Shown: positions 44,444 to 53,864 of the stretch, piece after piece
Position numbering within the stretch: the first letter of the stretch is position 1
How the letters are laid out: each line of letters starts with the position of its first letter
Origin: Aureibaculum luteum
GTDB lineage: Bacteria; Bacteroidota; Bacteroidia; Flavobacteriales; Flavobacteriaceae
Assembly (NCBI RefSeq): GCF_003449015.1
Contig: NZ_QRGD01000007.1
Span: 62,001-126,000, forward strand
Length of the DNA: 64,000 nt
Direction of reading: 5' to 3'
Notes under the pieces: model-generated
The model's input: the letters and a program-made list of their open reading frames with translations, nothing else
What the model was told of the DNA's origin: nothing
The model's database searches: none
Program-made: the position numbers and the translations under genes

Positions 44444-45943
44444 TTAAGATTGTACTCTTTTTGCTGTTAACTTATCTGCTATTTTTCGGTCATTTGATAA
44501 TCTTGGTATTTTATTTTGTCCACCTAATTTACCTATAGATTTCATATAATCTTGAAAACCGTCTTTTTTTATTTTGGTTACTTTAAGTGTCTGTAGAATA
44601 TTTCCGACAATTAAATCGTAATAATACGAGTTTTGTTCTTGCATTTCACGGTCGATTTTACTGATAAAATCGGTCATATCAGCGGGCTCTTTTTCAAATT
44701 CAATAAACCATTCGTGATAAGGTAGTCCACTATCTGGATTGGTTTGTGGAGCAACGGTAAATTCGTTTACTGATATGCCTGTTCCTTCTGTAGCCGCTTT
44801 TAAAGCATGTTCAACCTCCTTTGCAATAACATGCTCACCAAATGCAGAAATAAAGTGTTTTATTCTTCCAGAAACTATAATTCTGTATGGTTTTAACGAG
44901 GTAAATTGAACGGTATCTCCAATATTGTATGCCCAAAGACCGGCGTTAGTTGAAATTATCATTACATAATTTACTCCCAGTTCTACATCAGAGACAGTAA
45001 TTCTCTCCGGGTTTTCATCAAAGAAATCATCTGTTTTTATAAACTCATAGAAAATGCCACCGTTCAATAGGAGTAGCATTCCCTTTTCATTTTGTTTGTC
45101 TTGATAGGCAAAAAAACCTTCTGAAGCAGGGAAAAGTTCAATAGAATCAACTTTTTTACCTATCATTTTCTCAAACTTATTCCGATAGGGCTCATAATTT
45201 ACACCACCATAAACGAATAAATTAAAATTTGGGAAAATTTCGCTAATACTTTTACCTGATTTTGCTGTTAATTTTTCAAAATACATCTGTACCCAAGAAG
45301 GAATTCCACTAATTAAAGTCATATCTTCTTGTATTGTTTCTTCAACGATGGCATCTACCTTAGTCTCCCAGTCATCAATACAGTTGGTTTCCCAACTTGG
45401 CATTCTGTTTTTTTGTAAGTAATTAGGCACAAAATGTGCAACAATGCCTGATAGTCGACCTGTTTTTATACTTTTTTTTTCATCAATTATGGGGCTGCCT
45501 TGAAGAAATATCATTTTACCATTAACAAAATCAGCATTACCAGTGTCAGCGATATACATTAATAAAGCATTGCGGGCCGCTTTTATATGAAAAGGCATTG
45601 ATTCTTTGGTGAGAGGAATGTATTTAGCACCAGAGGTAGTTCCAGAAGTTTTCGCAAAATAGAGTGGTTTACCCCGCCATAATACATCAGATTTACCTTG
45701 TAGAATTTGTTCAACATATGGTTTTAAATCTTCATAATCTCTAATGGGAACATTCGCTTTAAAATCTTGATAAGAATTAATATTCTCAAAGTTATGATCT
45801 TTACCAAATGCGGTGTTTTTTGCTTGAGCAATTAGTTTTTTAAAGACTTTTTCTTGCGTCTTTTTGGGTTTTGCAGCCCATTTGTAGACCCGATTTTGGA
45901 TCCGTTTAGCAATAGGTTTCGCTAAAATAGATTTGACATTCAT
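44444..45943 (-). CDS. GH3 auxin-responsive family acyl-adenylate enzyme
   Basis: This belongs to the ANL-type family of plant GH3 acyl-acid amido synthetases. The ATP loop TSGTTSGAKYIPLT (~102-115), VYGGVNYEPYR, ELFPASEGFFAYQD and a C-terminal GEHV-containing SAFGEHV-x-EVEHAL block are visible. The length of 499 is typical of bacterial members. The bacterial substrate is unknown. Its ATG overlaps the stop of the M23 peptidase gene by one base, so the two are translationally coupled. Confidence 0.88.
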   Translation of the reverse strand: MNVKSILAKPIAKRIQNRVYKWAAKPKKTQEKVFKKLIAQAKNTAFGKDHNFENINSYQDFKANVPIRDYEDLKPYVEQILQGKSDVLWRGKPLYFAKTSGTTSGAKYIPLTKESMPFHIKAARNALLMYIADTGNADFVNGKMIFLQGSPIIDEKKSIKTGRLSGIVAHFVPNYLQKNRMPSWETNCIDDWETKVDAIVEETIQEDMTLISGIPSWVQMYFEKLTAKSGKSISEIFPNFNLFVYGGVNYEPYRNKFEKMIGKKVDSIELFPASEGFFAYQDKQNEKGMLLLLNGGIFYEFIKTDDFFDENPERITVSDVELGVNYVMIISTNAGLWAYNIGDTVQFTSLKPYRIIVSGRIKHFISAFGEHVIAKEVEHALKAATEGTGISVNEFTVAPQTNPDSGLPYHEWFIEFEKEPADMTDFISKIDREMQEQNSYYYDLIVGNILQTLKVTKIKKDGFQDYMKSIGKLGGQNKIPRLSNDRKIADKLTAKRVQS

Positions 45944-46812
45944 TATTTAAAATCTATAAAGTTTAGGGGATTTACAGGAAAACCATCATTCCATAGCTCA
46001 AAATGTAGGTGAGGGCCAGTTGAAAGCTCGCCAGTTGAACCTGCATTAGCAATTGCTTCACCGGTCTTTACAATATCACCTTGCTCTTTATGTATAGATG
46101 AATTGTGTTTGTATACAGATAAAAATCCCTTTGCATGTTCTAAAATAATAACAAACCCAGTTTCTGCTGTAAACCCAGTAAAAATTACGGTGCCATCAGC
46201 CACAGCTTTTACCGGAGAATCTTTTTCTACGGCAATATCTATTGCATAATGTTTTTCTTTGGGATTAAAAACATCCGTTATTTTACCTGAAATAGGAGCA
46301 AAGAATACCAAATCTGTTTTTTTGGTAGCTTTTTCAAAAACACTAAACCGATCTTCACGTTCAACTTCTTCTCTAAATATAGAATCTAAAGGTGAAATTT
46401 TGGAATCTAAATTAACATCTTCAATACGAAGTTGTTCTTCAATAGAATCTCTATTTACAGCAATATCTTTAACTTTACCAGTGAGTACTTGTTGAATATT
46501 GTGTAAATACAAATCATTTACGGCTAGTTTTTGCTGTAAAGAATCCACTTTATAAACCAAATCAGTTGCTTTTCTTTTTAAAGCTGTAGAAGAATAACCA
46601 GGAATGTATTCTTTTAGCGGAGTAAAGGCAATTAAAAAAATGGTAGAACCAATTAAAATAACTGAAAATAAAGAGCTTAATATTAAAACATTAAGCCTGT
46701 TGAGTTTAAAAGAAAAACGTTCTTCAAAAGTATCTTCATTTAATACCACAAAACGGTATTTAAACGTAAGTTTCTCTTTAATTTTTGCTTTATTTTCCTT
46801 TTTTTTTGCCAT
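45943..46812 (-). CDS. M23 family metallopeptidase, membrane anchored
   Basis: Probably a peptidoglycan hydrolase or its activator. A basic N-terminus, one transmembrane helix (~39-63) and a coiled coil (~78-135) lead to the M23 domain (~165-285). The zinc ligands are visible: H188 and D192 in HYAIDIAVE and H270 in GPHLHFELW, with H268. The complete ligand set favours a real enzyme over an EnvC/NlpD-like inactive activator. It lies upstream of and coupled to the GH3-auxin-family gene. Confidence 0.92.
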   Translation of the reverse strand: MAKKKENKAKIKEKLTFKYRFVVLNEDTFEERFSFKLNRLNVLILSSLFSVILIGSTIFLIAFTPLKEYIPGYSSTALKRKATDLVYKVDSLQQKLAVNDLYLHNIQQVLTGKVKDIAVNRDSIEEQLRIEDVNLDSKISPLDSIFREEVEREDRFSVFEKATKKTDLVFFAPISGKITDVFNPKEKHYAIDIAVEKDSPVKAVADGTVIFTGFTAETGFVIILEHAKGFLSVYKHNSSIHKEQGDIVKTGEAIANAGSTGELSTGPHLHFELWNDGFPVNPLNFIDFK

Positions 46813-46899
46813 TAGTTAGTAACAAATATACAACGGTTTTTTGATTTTAAAATGGTTTATAAAACCGCAAAATTATATATTTTCATAATTCATCTAGTA

Positions 46900-47481
46900 T
46901 TACTTGTAAAAGTTCATTTCATCAATATACTGCCAAACTTTACAAGGTAATAGCGGTTGTATATTTTTCTGATTGGCAATAGCTTTACGAATAAACGTAG
47001 AGGATATTTCCATAATCGGAGCATCTACAGGATGAATCTTTGGGTGATTATCAAATCTAGTTATAGGTTTTTCACCAGAATAAATTCTAGGGTATACGTA
47101 AATATTGTATCCTTCTAGAATTACCTCATAATTTTTCCATTTATGGAAAGAAGCCAAATTATCTTCACCCATAATCAAGTTAAACTGATGTTGCGGGTGT
47201 TTTTCTGCCAAATAAACAAGCGTATTGATGGTGTAATTGGGCTGAGGTAAGTCAAACTCAATCTTTGAAGGTCTCAATTTTGGATAGTCTTCCGTAGCAA
47301 GGTTTACCAATTGATACCGATGGTTATCTGACAATAAGGTCGATTTTTTTTTAAATGGAGAATGTGGTGTTATCACCATCCAAATTTCGTCTAATTCAGA
47401 AAACTCAACCATATGGTTGGCAATGGCCAAATGTCCTACATGAATAGGGTTAAAAGTCCCAAAGTACAAGCCAATTTTCAT
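46900..47481 (-). CDS. nadD: Nicotinate-nucleotide adenylyltransferase
   Basis: It converts nicotinate mononucleotide to NaAD in NAD synthesis. The N-terminal GTFNPIHVGHLAIANHM (~8-24) holds the (T/H)xGH motif, and the C-terminal ISSTFIRKAI (~160-169) is the ISxxxxR motif. At 193 residues it is full length. Its start overlaps the gmk stop by 4 bp. The order gmk-nadD after yicC is common in this group. Confidence 0.95.
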   Translation of the reverse strand: MKIGLYFGTFNPIHVGHLAIANHMVEFSELDEIWMVITPHSPFKKKSTLLSDNHRYQLVNLATEDYPKLRPSKIEFDLPQPNYTINTLVYLAEKHPQHQFNLIMGEDNLASFHKWKNYEVILEGYNIYVYPRIYSGEKPITRFDNHPKIHPVDAPIMEISSTFIRKAIANQKNIQPLLPCKVWQYIDEMNFYK

Positions 47482-48089
47482 TTAATTACATTTTTAGCTC
47501 CCACAAATTCAGCAACCAACTCTTCGGCTTCATTTAAGGCAACTGCTAAATCGTAATTTTTTATAATTTTATCAAATTGTGGAGCAGTAGCCAGTTCAAC
47601 TGAAGCTTTTGCAATACGCATATTAATGCGATCTTCACTTTCCGTTTTCCGTTTTTTTAATCTAATTTTCAATTCGTCAACACTTGGTGGTTTTACAAAA
47701 ACGGCCAACGTTTCTTTAGGAAATTTCTTTTTTATCCTTAATCCACCAGCAACATCAATATCGAAAATTACATGTTTTCCTAATGCCCAAATTCGTTCTA
47801 CCTCACTTTTTAATGTACCATAAAAATTATCTCTATAGACTTCTTCCCATTCTAAAAAGTCATCATTTTTAATATGATTTTTAAAACCTTTTGTACTAAT
47901 AAAATAATAATCAGAACCATTAATTTCTTCACCACGAGGTTCACGGGAAGTAGCCGAAATAGAAAATTCTAAATTCAGGTTTTTTAGCCCCAACAAATGT
48001 CTTACAATTGTAGTTTTTCCCGATCCTGATGGTGCAGAAAACACAATGAGTTTACCTTTTTGTTGATTAGATATTTTACTTGAAGACAT
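47478..48089 (-). CDS. gmk: Guanylate kinase
   Basis: It phosphorylates GMP to GDP. The P-loop is FSAPSGSGKTTIVRHL (~17-32). The GMP-binding SATSREPRGEEINGSDYYFIS and DIDVAGGLRIKKKFP segments follow. The length of 203 is standard. The gene is second in the yicC-gmk-nadD group, with a 136-bp gap after yicC that shows no clear signal. Confidence 0.96.
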   Translation of the reverse strand: MSSSKISNQQKGKLIVFSAPSGSGKTTIVRHLLGLKNLNLEFSISATSREPRGEEINGSDYYFISTKGFKNHIKNDDFLEWEEVYRDNFYGTLKSEVERIWALGKHVIFDIDVAGGLRIKKKFPKETLAVFVKPPSVDELKIRLKKRKTESEDRINMRIAKASVELATAPQFDKIIKNYDLAVALNEAEELVAEFVGAKNVIK

Positions 48090-48225
48090 ATATTTCTTTA
48101 CCTTTTTAGAAACACTAATAAATACTTAGCAGTGTTTAATTATTTAATTGAGTTAATAATTAGCGTTAACTACCAGTCTGTTATGTTAAAATAATACTGA
48201 TTGGTATGTATTTTATAGCGTTTGA

Positions 48226-49083
48226 TTATAAAACATTTAGTAACTGTTCCTTTATTTTTTCTAATTCATCCTTCATTTGTACCACAACTTTTTGCATTGG
48301 AGCAAAATTAGATTTAGAACCTGTTGTGTTTATTTCTCTACCAATTTCTTGGCAAATAAAACCTAGCTTTTTACCATTAGATTCTTCACTAAGTAATGCT
48401 TGTAAAAAATAATCTAAGTGATTTTTTAAACGAACTTTTTCTTCTGTAATATCTAATTTTTCTAGATAATAAATTAGTTCTTGTTCAAACCTGTTTTCGT
48501 CTACATTTTGCACTAAATCAGACACTGCTTTTTCAATACGTTCTCGAACTTGAGCCAAGCGTTGAATATCTAAATCAACAACTTCGGCAGATAGTTTTTG
48601 AATGTTTTTTATACGTGTAGTAAAATCATGTGCTAAGACAGCACCTTCATCGGCTCTATAAACCAATACCTCATCAATGGCTTCATCAATGGTTTTTTCA
48701 ATCTCTGTCCACTCTGTTTCATCAAACTCTTCACGGTTTGTTTTTAATACATCGGGTAATCGCATAGCTATTTCTAATAAACTTTCAGAAGCCACTTCTG
48801 TAATACTTCTTAATTGGTCTATATAGCTGTTAACAACTTCTTGGTTAATTGTTGAGGTTGTTTCGCTACCCGTACTTTCAATATAAATTGAAAAATCTAC
48901 TTTACCTCTAAATAATTGTTGTGAAAGTTTACTTCTAATTTCGAGTTCTTTTTCTCGGTACATTGACGGTACTCTAACGTTTAAATCTAAGTTTTTGCTA
49001 TTTAACGTTTTAATTTCAACGGTAACTTTTTTTTGAGATAGTTCAGTTACGGCTTTACCGTATCCTGTCATAGATTGTATCAT
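48226..49083 (-). CDS. yicC: YicC family endoribonuclease-like protein
   Basis: I place the start at 49083 because the family begins with the invariant MIQSMTGYGKA; an in-frame ATG eight codons earlier adds unrelated residues. The C-terminal DUF1732 block (NHLDYFLQALLSEESNGKKLGFICQEIGREINTTGSKSN region, ~220-260) ends with the conserved KIKEQLLNVL tail. YicC proteins act as RNases or stress adaptors in E. coli. The mature length is 285 residues. Confidence 0.93.
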   Translation of the reverse strand: MIQSMTGYGKAVTELSQKKVTVEIKTLNSKNLDLNVRVPSMYREKELEIRSKLSQQLFRGKVDFSIYIESTGSETTSTINQEVVNSYIDQLRSITEVASESLLEIAMRLPDVLKTNREEFDETEWTEIEKTIDEAIDEVLVYRADEGAVLAHDFTTRIKNIQKLSAEVVDLDIQRLAQVRERIEKAVSDLVQNVDENRFEQELIYYLEKLDITEEKVRLKNHLDYFLQALLSEESNGKKLGFICQEIGREINTTGSKSNFAPMQKVVVQMKDELEKIKEQLLNVL

Positions 49084-49134
49084 ATAATATGGGTAAGTTT
49101 CACGCAAATTTACGTAAAATATGTTAACAGGCTT

Positions 49135-50037
49135 CTATTGTTTAGCTCTGTTAACTGAGGTTACCATATAAACTCCCACAAAAATTAAAAGGGTTGCTAA
49201 AATTTTAACGCTGCTTAGCGTATCACTTTTAGTAAGAAGGGCGTAAGCAGTTGCTATTACAGGTTGTAAATAAACGAAGGCACTTAATGTTGTGGGTTTT
49301 AACTTGGTTAACGCAAATAAGTTTATCAAATAAGCAAAGAAGGTGGTAAAAACAATTACAAAACCAATATTGTAATATATTGATGTTGGAATATTATTCC
49401 ATTGTATGTCTATCACTTCGCTAATTCCGAAAGGAATAACTAAGAGAAGACCAAAGAGATATAGCCATTTTATAAAAGTTAAAGGATTGTATTTAACAGT
49501 GAGTTTTTTAACAATTATTAGATATAAACCGTACGAAGATGCGTTTATAAAAATGAAAAGATTACCTAAAATTGGATGATCACCAGGTACAGCACTTTTA
49601 CCATAAACTATTAAAATAATTGCTCCCGTTAAACCTATTAGAATACCAACAACTTTTGGAATAGTTATTTTTTCTTTTAAAATAATTGCTGAAAGTAGTA
49701 ATACTATAATGGGTGTAGAAACCATGATAGCCGATGCATTTATTGGACTAGTCATACTTAAACCTTTAAAAAAAGCAAGCATATTGATACAGACTCCAAA
49801 TAGTGCAGCCAAAAATATTCTCAAAAAATCAGCCTTGTCTATTCTTTCGCTAGTGGTAAACAAACTTAAAATCCAAAATAGTATTGTAGCACCTAATACA
49901 CGTATTACAATAAAACCAAATGGTTTTATGTACATTGGCATAACATCTTTTGCTACCGTATAATTTATACCATAAATTAGAGCAACAATAAAAGCGGCAA
50001 TATAAGCTCTTGTTTTATTATGCATAGCTTCATTCAA
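49135..50037 (-). CDS. EamA/DMT family transporter
   Basis: Ten hydrophobic segments form two EamA repeats (~10-140 and ~155-292), with AIILKEKITIPKVVGILIGLTGAIIL in the first repeat. Family members export amino acids or metabolites, and the substrate here is unknown. It lies downstream of the sodA gene but is separated from it by a terminator. Confidence 0.88.
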   Translation of the reverse strand: MNEAMHNKTRAYIAAFIVALIYGINYTVAKDVMPMYIKPFGFIVIRVLGATILFWILSLFTTSERIDKADFLRIFLAALFGVCINMLAFFKGLSMTSPINASAIMVSTPIIVLLLSAIILKEKITIPKVVGILIGLTGAIILIVYGKSAVPGDHPILGNLFIFINASSYGLYLIIVKKLTVKYNPLTFIKWLYLFGLLLVIPFGISEVIDIQWNNIPTSIYYNIGFVIVFTTFFAYLINLFALTKLKPTTLSAFVYLQPVIATAYALLTKSDTLSSVKILATLLIFVGVYMVTSVNRAKQ

Positions 50038-50043
50038 AAAAGA

Positions 50044-50080
50044 AAAAGTAACGATTTGAATTTCTCAAATCATTACTTTT
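50044..50080 (-). terminator. Terminator of sodA
   Basis: A 16-bp stem (50044-50059 with 50065-50080) has a single C/A mismatch and a 5-base loop and ends in T-rich sequence on the minus strand. It lies between the sodA stop and the EamA start. Confidence 0.8.
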
Positions 50081-50110
50081 TAATACAATTAATTTATTTT
50101 TATTTACTAA

Positions 50111-50719
50111 TTATTTAGCAGCATCGTAACGTCTTTCAACTTCATTCCAGTTGATTACATTAAAAAATGCATTGATATAATCAGGTCTTCTGTTTTGATA
50201 GTTTAAGTAATAAGCATGTTCCCAAACATCGAGACCTAAAATAGGTGTACCTCCACAACTTACATCTGGCATCAATGGGTTATCTTGATTTGGTGTTGAA
50301 CAGATTTCAACCTTACCACCTTTATGAACACATAGCCAAGCCCATCCTGAACCAAACCGTGTTGCAGCAGCTTTTGCAAAAGCATCTTTAAAAGCATCAA
50401 CAGTTCCATATGCAGATTCGATAGCTTCTTTTAATGGACCTGATAAACGTCCTTTACCTTCAGGATTCATAACCTCCCAGAATAAACTGTGGTTATAAAA
50501 CCCACCGCCATTATTTCTAACAGCTGCATTACTCATATCTAAATTTGTTAAAATATCTTCAATAGATTTTCCGTCTAAGTCAGTGCCTTTAATTGCATTG
50601 TTTAGATTGTTTGTATATCCTGCATGATGCTTGGTGTAATGTATTTCCATAGTACGTGCATCAATATTTGGTTCTAACGCATCATATGCGTATGGTAATT
50701 TTGGTAATTCAAAAGCCAT
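50111..50719 (-). CDS. sodA: Superoxide dismutase, Mn type
   Basis: It dismutates superoxide in the cytoplasm. The start is the ATG at 50719 ([17 protein letters not shown]), the normal SOD N-terminus; the longer frame upstream is spurious. Metal ligands lie in [18 protein letters not shown] and [25 protein letters not shown] and TPNQDNPL are the features of Mn-dependent rather than Fe-dependent enzymes, though cambialistic activity cannot be excluded. The length of 202 is standard. Confidence 0.95.
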   Translation of the reverse strand: MAFELPKLPYAYDALEPNIDARTMEIHYTKHHAGYTNNLNNAIKGTDLDGKSIEDILTNLDMSNAAVRNNGGGFYNHSLFWEVMNPEGKGRLSGPLKEAIESAYGTVDAFKDAFAKAAATRFGSGWAWLCVHKGGKVEICSTPNQDNPLMPDVSCGGTPILGLDVWEHAYYLNYQNRRPDYINAFFNVINWNEVERRYDAAK

Positions 50720-50863
50720 GATTTTATATTTTTTTATGATTAAACTCTTTTTGTGAATTGAATTTTCAATTCTGAATTTCAAATATAAAAATTTTGAGAC
50801 TAATAGTCGGTTGAATCGTATAGAATGTTTTTATTTAACGATAGATTAAGATTATGTTGATTA

Positions 50864-52135
50864 CTACCGAACTCTTAATTGTTGTAGTGCTTTATTCACT
50901 GAGTTGTAAGTAATATGTTGGTTGTTTAATGAGTTTACAAGCATCATTTTCTCATCTTTGGTTGCCTCCAATTGATTTAAAATATTATTCAAGTGCATTT
51001 TCATGTGACCTTTCTGAATGCCAGTAGTGGTTAAGGCTTTTAAGGCTGCAAAATTTTGAGCCAATCCTGCAACGGCAATAATCATCATCAATTCTTTAGC
51101 GGAAGGGTTTTGCAGTAAGTTTAAAGATAGTTTTGATAACGGATGTAAATTAGTTAACCCACCAACGGTACCTAATGCTAATGGAATTTCTATCCAAAAT
51201 TTAAAAACACCATCATTGATTGTACATTGACTTAGGCTTTTATATTTACCACTTTTTGCTGCATAAGCATGCACACCTGCTTCAACAGCTCTAAAGTCAT
51301 TTCCAGTAGCGATAACAACGGCATCAATACCATTCATAATTCCTTTGTTATGTGTAACTGCTCTATAAGGTTCAACTTGGGCAATTTGTAATGCCTGATA
51401 GAATTTTTTGGCAAACTCCATCCCGTTTTCACCTAAATCGTCAATGTCACAGCTTACTTCAGCTTTGACCAAACAATCTGGAATATAATTTGACAAAATA
51501 CTCATCACTATTTCTACATCATCTTTTCTGAAAGTATTGGCAATCGTTTCTAAGCAAGAATTAATAAAATTGGCTCCCATACTATCTTTTGTTTCGAAAG
51601 TAACATGGAGTTGGTAGTAATTATCTAAATCAGATGTTTTATCTCTAAGTTCAATATCTAAAATTCCACCACCGCGTTTACGCATGTTTTTTGTGATGGA
51701 TTCCGTAGCTTTTAACAACGTTGGTTTTATAGCATTGAAATATGTTTCTAAATTTAGATACGCACCAGCATACATAAAATGTACTTGGCCGATTTTTGTG
51801 GTTGACAAAACTTCAGCTTTAAACCCACCTCTTTTACTCCAAAACTTTGCCACTAATGATGCTGCTGCTACAACTGAGCTCTCTTCAATGACCATAGGTA
51901 TAACATAGGCCTTATTGTTTATTGTAAAATTGGGGGCTACGGCGAAGGGTAAATAGTAATTTGAGATGGAATTCTCAATGAATTCATCATGTAATTGTTG
52001 TAATTTTTTATTTGGATTGAGGTATTGGTTTAAAACAGAATGTGACTCTGGAAAGTCAGATAAAAAATTATTTATAAGCCAGGTTGTTTTTTCTTCTTTA
52101 TCGAGTTTAGAAAACCCCGTTATAGTCTTAGACAT
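50864..52135 (-). CDS. mvaA: Hydroxymethylglutaryl-CoA reductase, class II (degradative type)
   Basis: It interconverts HMG-CoA and mevalonate. Class II signatures are a DSMGANFINSC block (~188-198, Ser replacing the common Ala), GNDFRAVEAGVHAYA (~276-290) and GTVGGLTNLHPLSKL (~322-336). At 423 residues it lacks the membrane domain of class I enzymes. In flavobacteria this enzyme likely serves the mevalonate route to isoprenoids despite the 'degradative' class label. Other mevalonate genes are not in the window. Confidence 0.94.
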   Translation of the reverse strand: MSKTITGFSKLDKEEKTTWLINNFLSDFPESHSVLNQYLNPNKKLQQLHDEFIENSISNYYLPFAVAPNFTINNKAYVIPMVIEESSVVAAASLVAKFWSKRGGFKAEVLSTTKIGQVHFMYAGAYLNLETYFNAIKPTLLKATESITKNMRKRGGGILDIELRDKTSDLDNYYQLHVTFETKDSMGANFINSCLETIANTFRKDDVEIVMSILSNYIPDCLVKAEVSCDIDDLGENGMEFAKKFYQALQIAQVEPYRAVTHNKGIMNGIDAVVIATGNDFRAVEAGVHAYAAKSGKYKSLSQCTINDGVFKFWIEIPLALGTVGGLTNLHPLSKLSLNLLQNPSAKELMMIIAVAGLAQNFAALKALTTTGIQKGHMKMHLNNILNQLEATKDEKMMLVNSLNNQHITYNSVNKALQQLRVR

Positions 52136-52283
52136 CTATAATTTGCATTTAGTTCTGTGGTAAAGATACTATTCAAACTTAAATTATCAGTTTTTTACAC
52201 CAATTTTCGACTTAATTTCCGTAAACTTGAAACACTTTTTAAAATGTCTATTTAATCAATATTTAAAGTAAACCCAATTAATT

Positions 52284-53819
52284 ATGTCAGATATTAGCAA
52301 TGAACCCTTTGAAAAACAAACGTTAGGTCATCCTACAGGGTTATTTTATTTATTTTTTGCCGAAATGTGGGAGCGTTTTAGTTTCTATGGAATGAGGGCA
52401 TTGTTAATGCTCTATATGACGAAAGAAATATTTAAAGCATTATCCGAAAAAGATATAGCAGCAGCGGCCGTTTATGCTTCTTATGGTTCATTAGTTTACG
52501 CGTCAACAGTAATTGGAGGTAGAGTTTCTGATAAAATATTAGGAATGCGAAGTTCTATTTTTTTAGGCGGAATTTTAATGTCAATTGGCCATTTTGTATT
52601 GGCCATAGAAAATGATGTTGCCTTCTTTTTAGCATTGGCATTTATAGTTGTTGGTAATGGGTTTTTTAAACCAAATATTTCCACCTTCGTAGGTTCCTTA
52701 TACAAGGATGGTGACAGAAGAAAAGATTCTGGATTTACTATCTTTTATATGGGAATAAATATTGGAGGTTTTGCAGCTCCTTTAATTTGTGGATGGTTAG
52801 CTGTAAAATATGGTTGGCATTATGGATTTGGATTAGCTGGTATAGGAATGTTAACTGGTTTAGTTTTCTTTTGGAGTGGTATAAAAAAGAATGTATTTGG
52901 AGATAAAGGATTGCCTCCAAGTAAGGAAATTTATGAAAAGCCTATTTTAAGTATACCACAAAAAATATTCGTACCAATTGTTGCTGTTTTATTTGTTCCT
53001 GTAATAGCTTCATTATTGGCTTCTTATCAATCTCTTGGAGTAAAAGGAACCTTTTTAGGAGATAAGAATTATGTAAATATTCTTTTCTATTTAATTGGCA
53101 TTGGTGTCGTTATTTTCTTAACAAAAATAATTTTTGAGTCAAAACCTGAAGATCGTAAAAAGCTTTTTATGGCTGTGTTGATAACATTTTTTATGACTTT
53201 GTTTTGGGGTTTTCATGAATTGTCAGGTAGTGTAATTACCTTGTTTGCTGATAGAAATGTAAACTTGGATGGTATTATGAATCCTGCTCAAACAAACTCA
53301 CTAAATTCATTAGTAATAATTGTATTGTCTATACCTATTTCATTACTCTGGGCTTATTTATCTAAACGTAATTTAAATCCGAGAACACCTTATAAATTTG
53401 GACTAGGGCTTGTTTTGGCTGGCTTGAGTTTTTATATTTTATCATTAAGTAAAGGAAGTGCTGACGAAAATGGAATGGTGCCTTTTGCTTTTCTTTTTAT
53501 TATGTATTTTATTTTGTCGATAGGTGAGCTCTTTATGTCACCTGTGGGTTTATCAAAAATAACTGATTTATCTCCGAAAAGAATTGTTGCTTTTATGATG
53601 GGAATTTGGTTTTTGTCATCAGCCTATGCCTTTCAAATAGTAGGTTTTATATCTAAGCAACTTGCTATTGAAAGTACTGACGTTAACGTAGGTGGTTTAG
53701 AAACATTAAGCGTTTATACAGATGGATTTGCATTAATTTCTCAATATGCTCTTGGTGCAGGCGTAGTTGTATTACTTTTTTCTCCATTAATGAAGAAATT
53801 AATGGGTAATGTGCATTAA
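52284..53819 (+). CDS. POT family proton-coupled di-/tripeptide transporter
   Basis: It imports small peptides with protons. The N-terminal signature is FAEMWERFSFYGMRALLMLYM (ExxERF, ~25-45), and the second PTR2 signature region is FTIFYMGINIGGFAAPLICG. About 12-14 transmembrane segments span the 511 residues. A second POT gene follows 45 bp downstream. The two are diverged paralogues, sharing the ends more than the middle. Confidence 0.93.
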   Translation: MSDISNEPFEKQTLGHPTGLFYLFFAEMWERFSFYGMRALLMLYMTKEIFKALSEKDIAAAAVYASYGSLVYASTVIGGRVSDKILGMRSSIFLGGILMSIGHFVLAIENDVAFFLALAFIVVGNGFFKPNISTFVGSLYKDGDRRKDSGFTIFYMGINIGGFAAPLICGWLAVKYGWHYGFGLAGIGMLTGLVFFWSGIKKNVFGDKGLPPSKEIYEKPILSIPQKIFVPIVAVLFVPVIASLLASYQSLGVKGTFLGDKNYVNILFYLIGIGVVIFLTKIIFESKPEDRKKLFMAVLITFFMTLFWGFHELSGSVITLFADRNVNLDGIMNPAQTNSLNSLVIIVLSIPISLLWAYLSKRNLNPRTPYKFGLGLVLAGLSFYILSLSKGSADENGMVPFAFLFIMYFILSIGELFMSPVGLSKITDLSPKRIVAFMMGIWFLSSAYAFQIVGFISKQLAIESTDVNVGGLETLSVYTDGFALISQYALGAGVVVLLFSPLMKKLMGNVH

Positions 53820-53838
53820 CAATAAAAAGAATTTCCTT

Positions 53839-53846
53839 TATTTTTG
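53839..53846 (+). promoter_or_regulatory. -7 box TATTTTTG before the second POT gene
   Basis: An exact TAnnTTTG match 18 bp before the ATG at 53865, in the 45-bp gap. No -33 box is evident, since that position falls at the end of the preceding gene. It would allow separate expression of the second transporter. Confidence 0.4.
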
Positions 53847-53864
53847 TATTAAAATAATACTACC

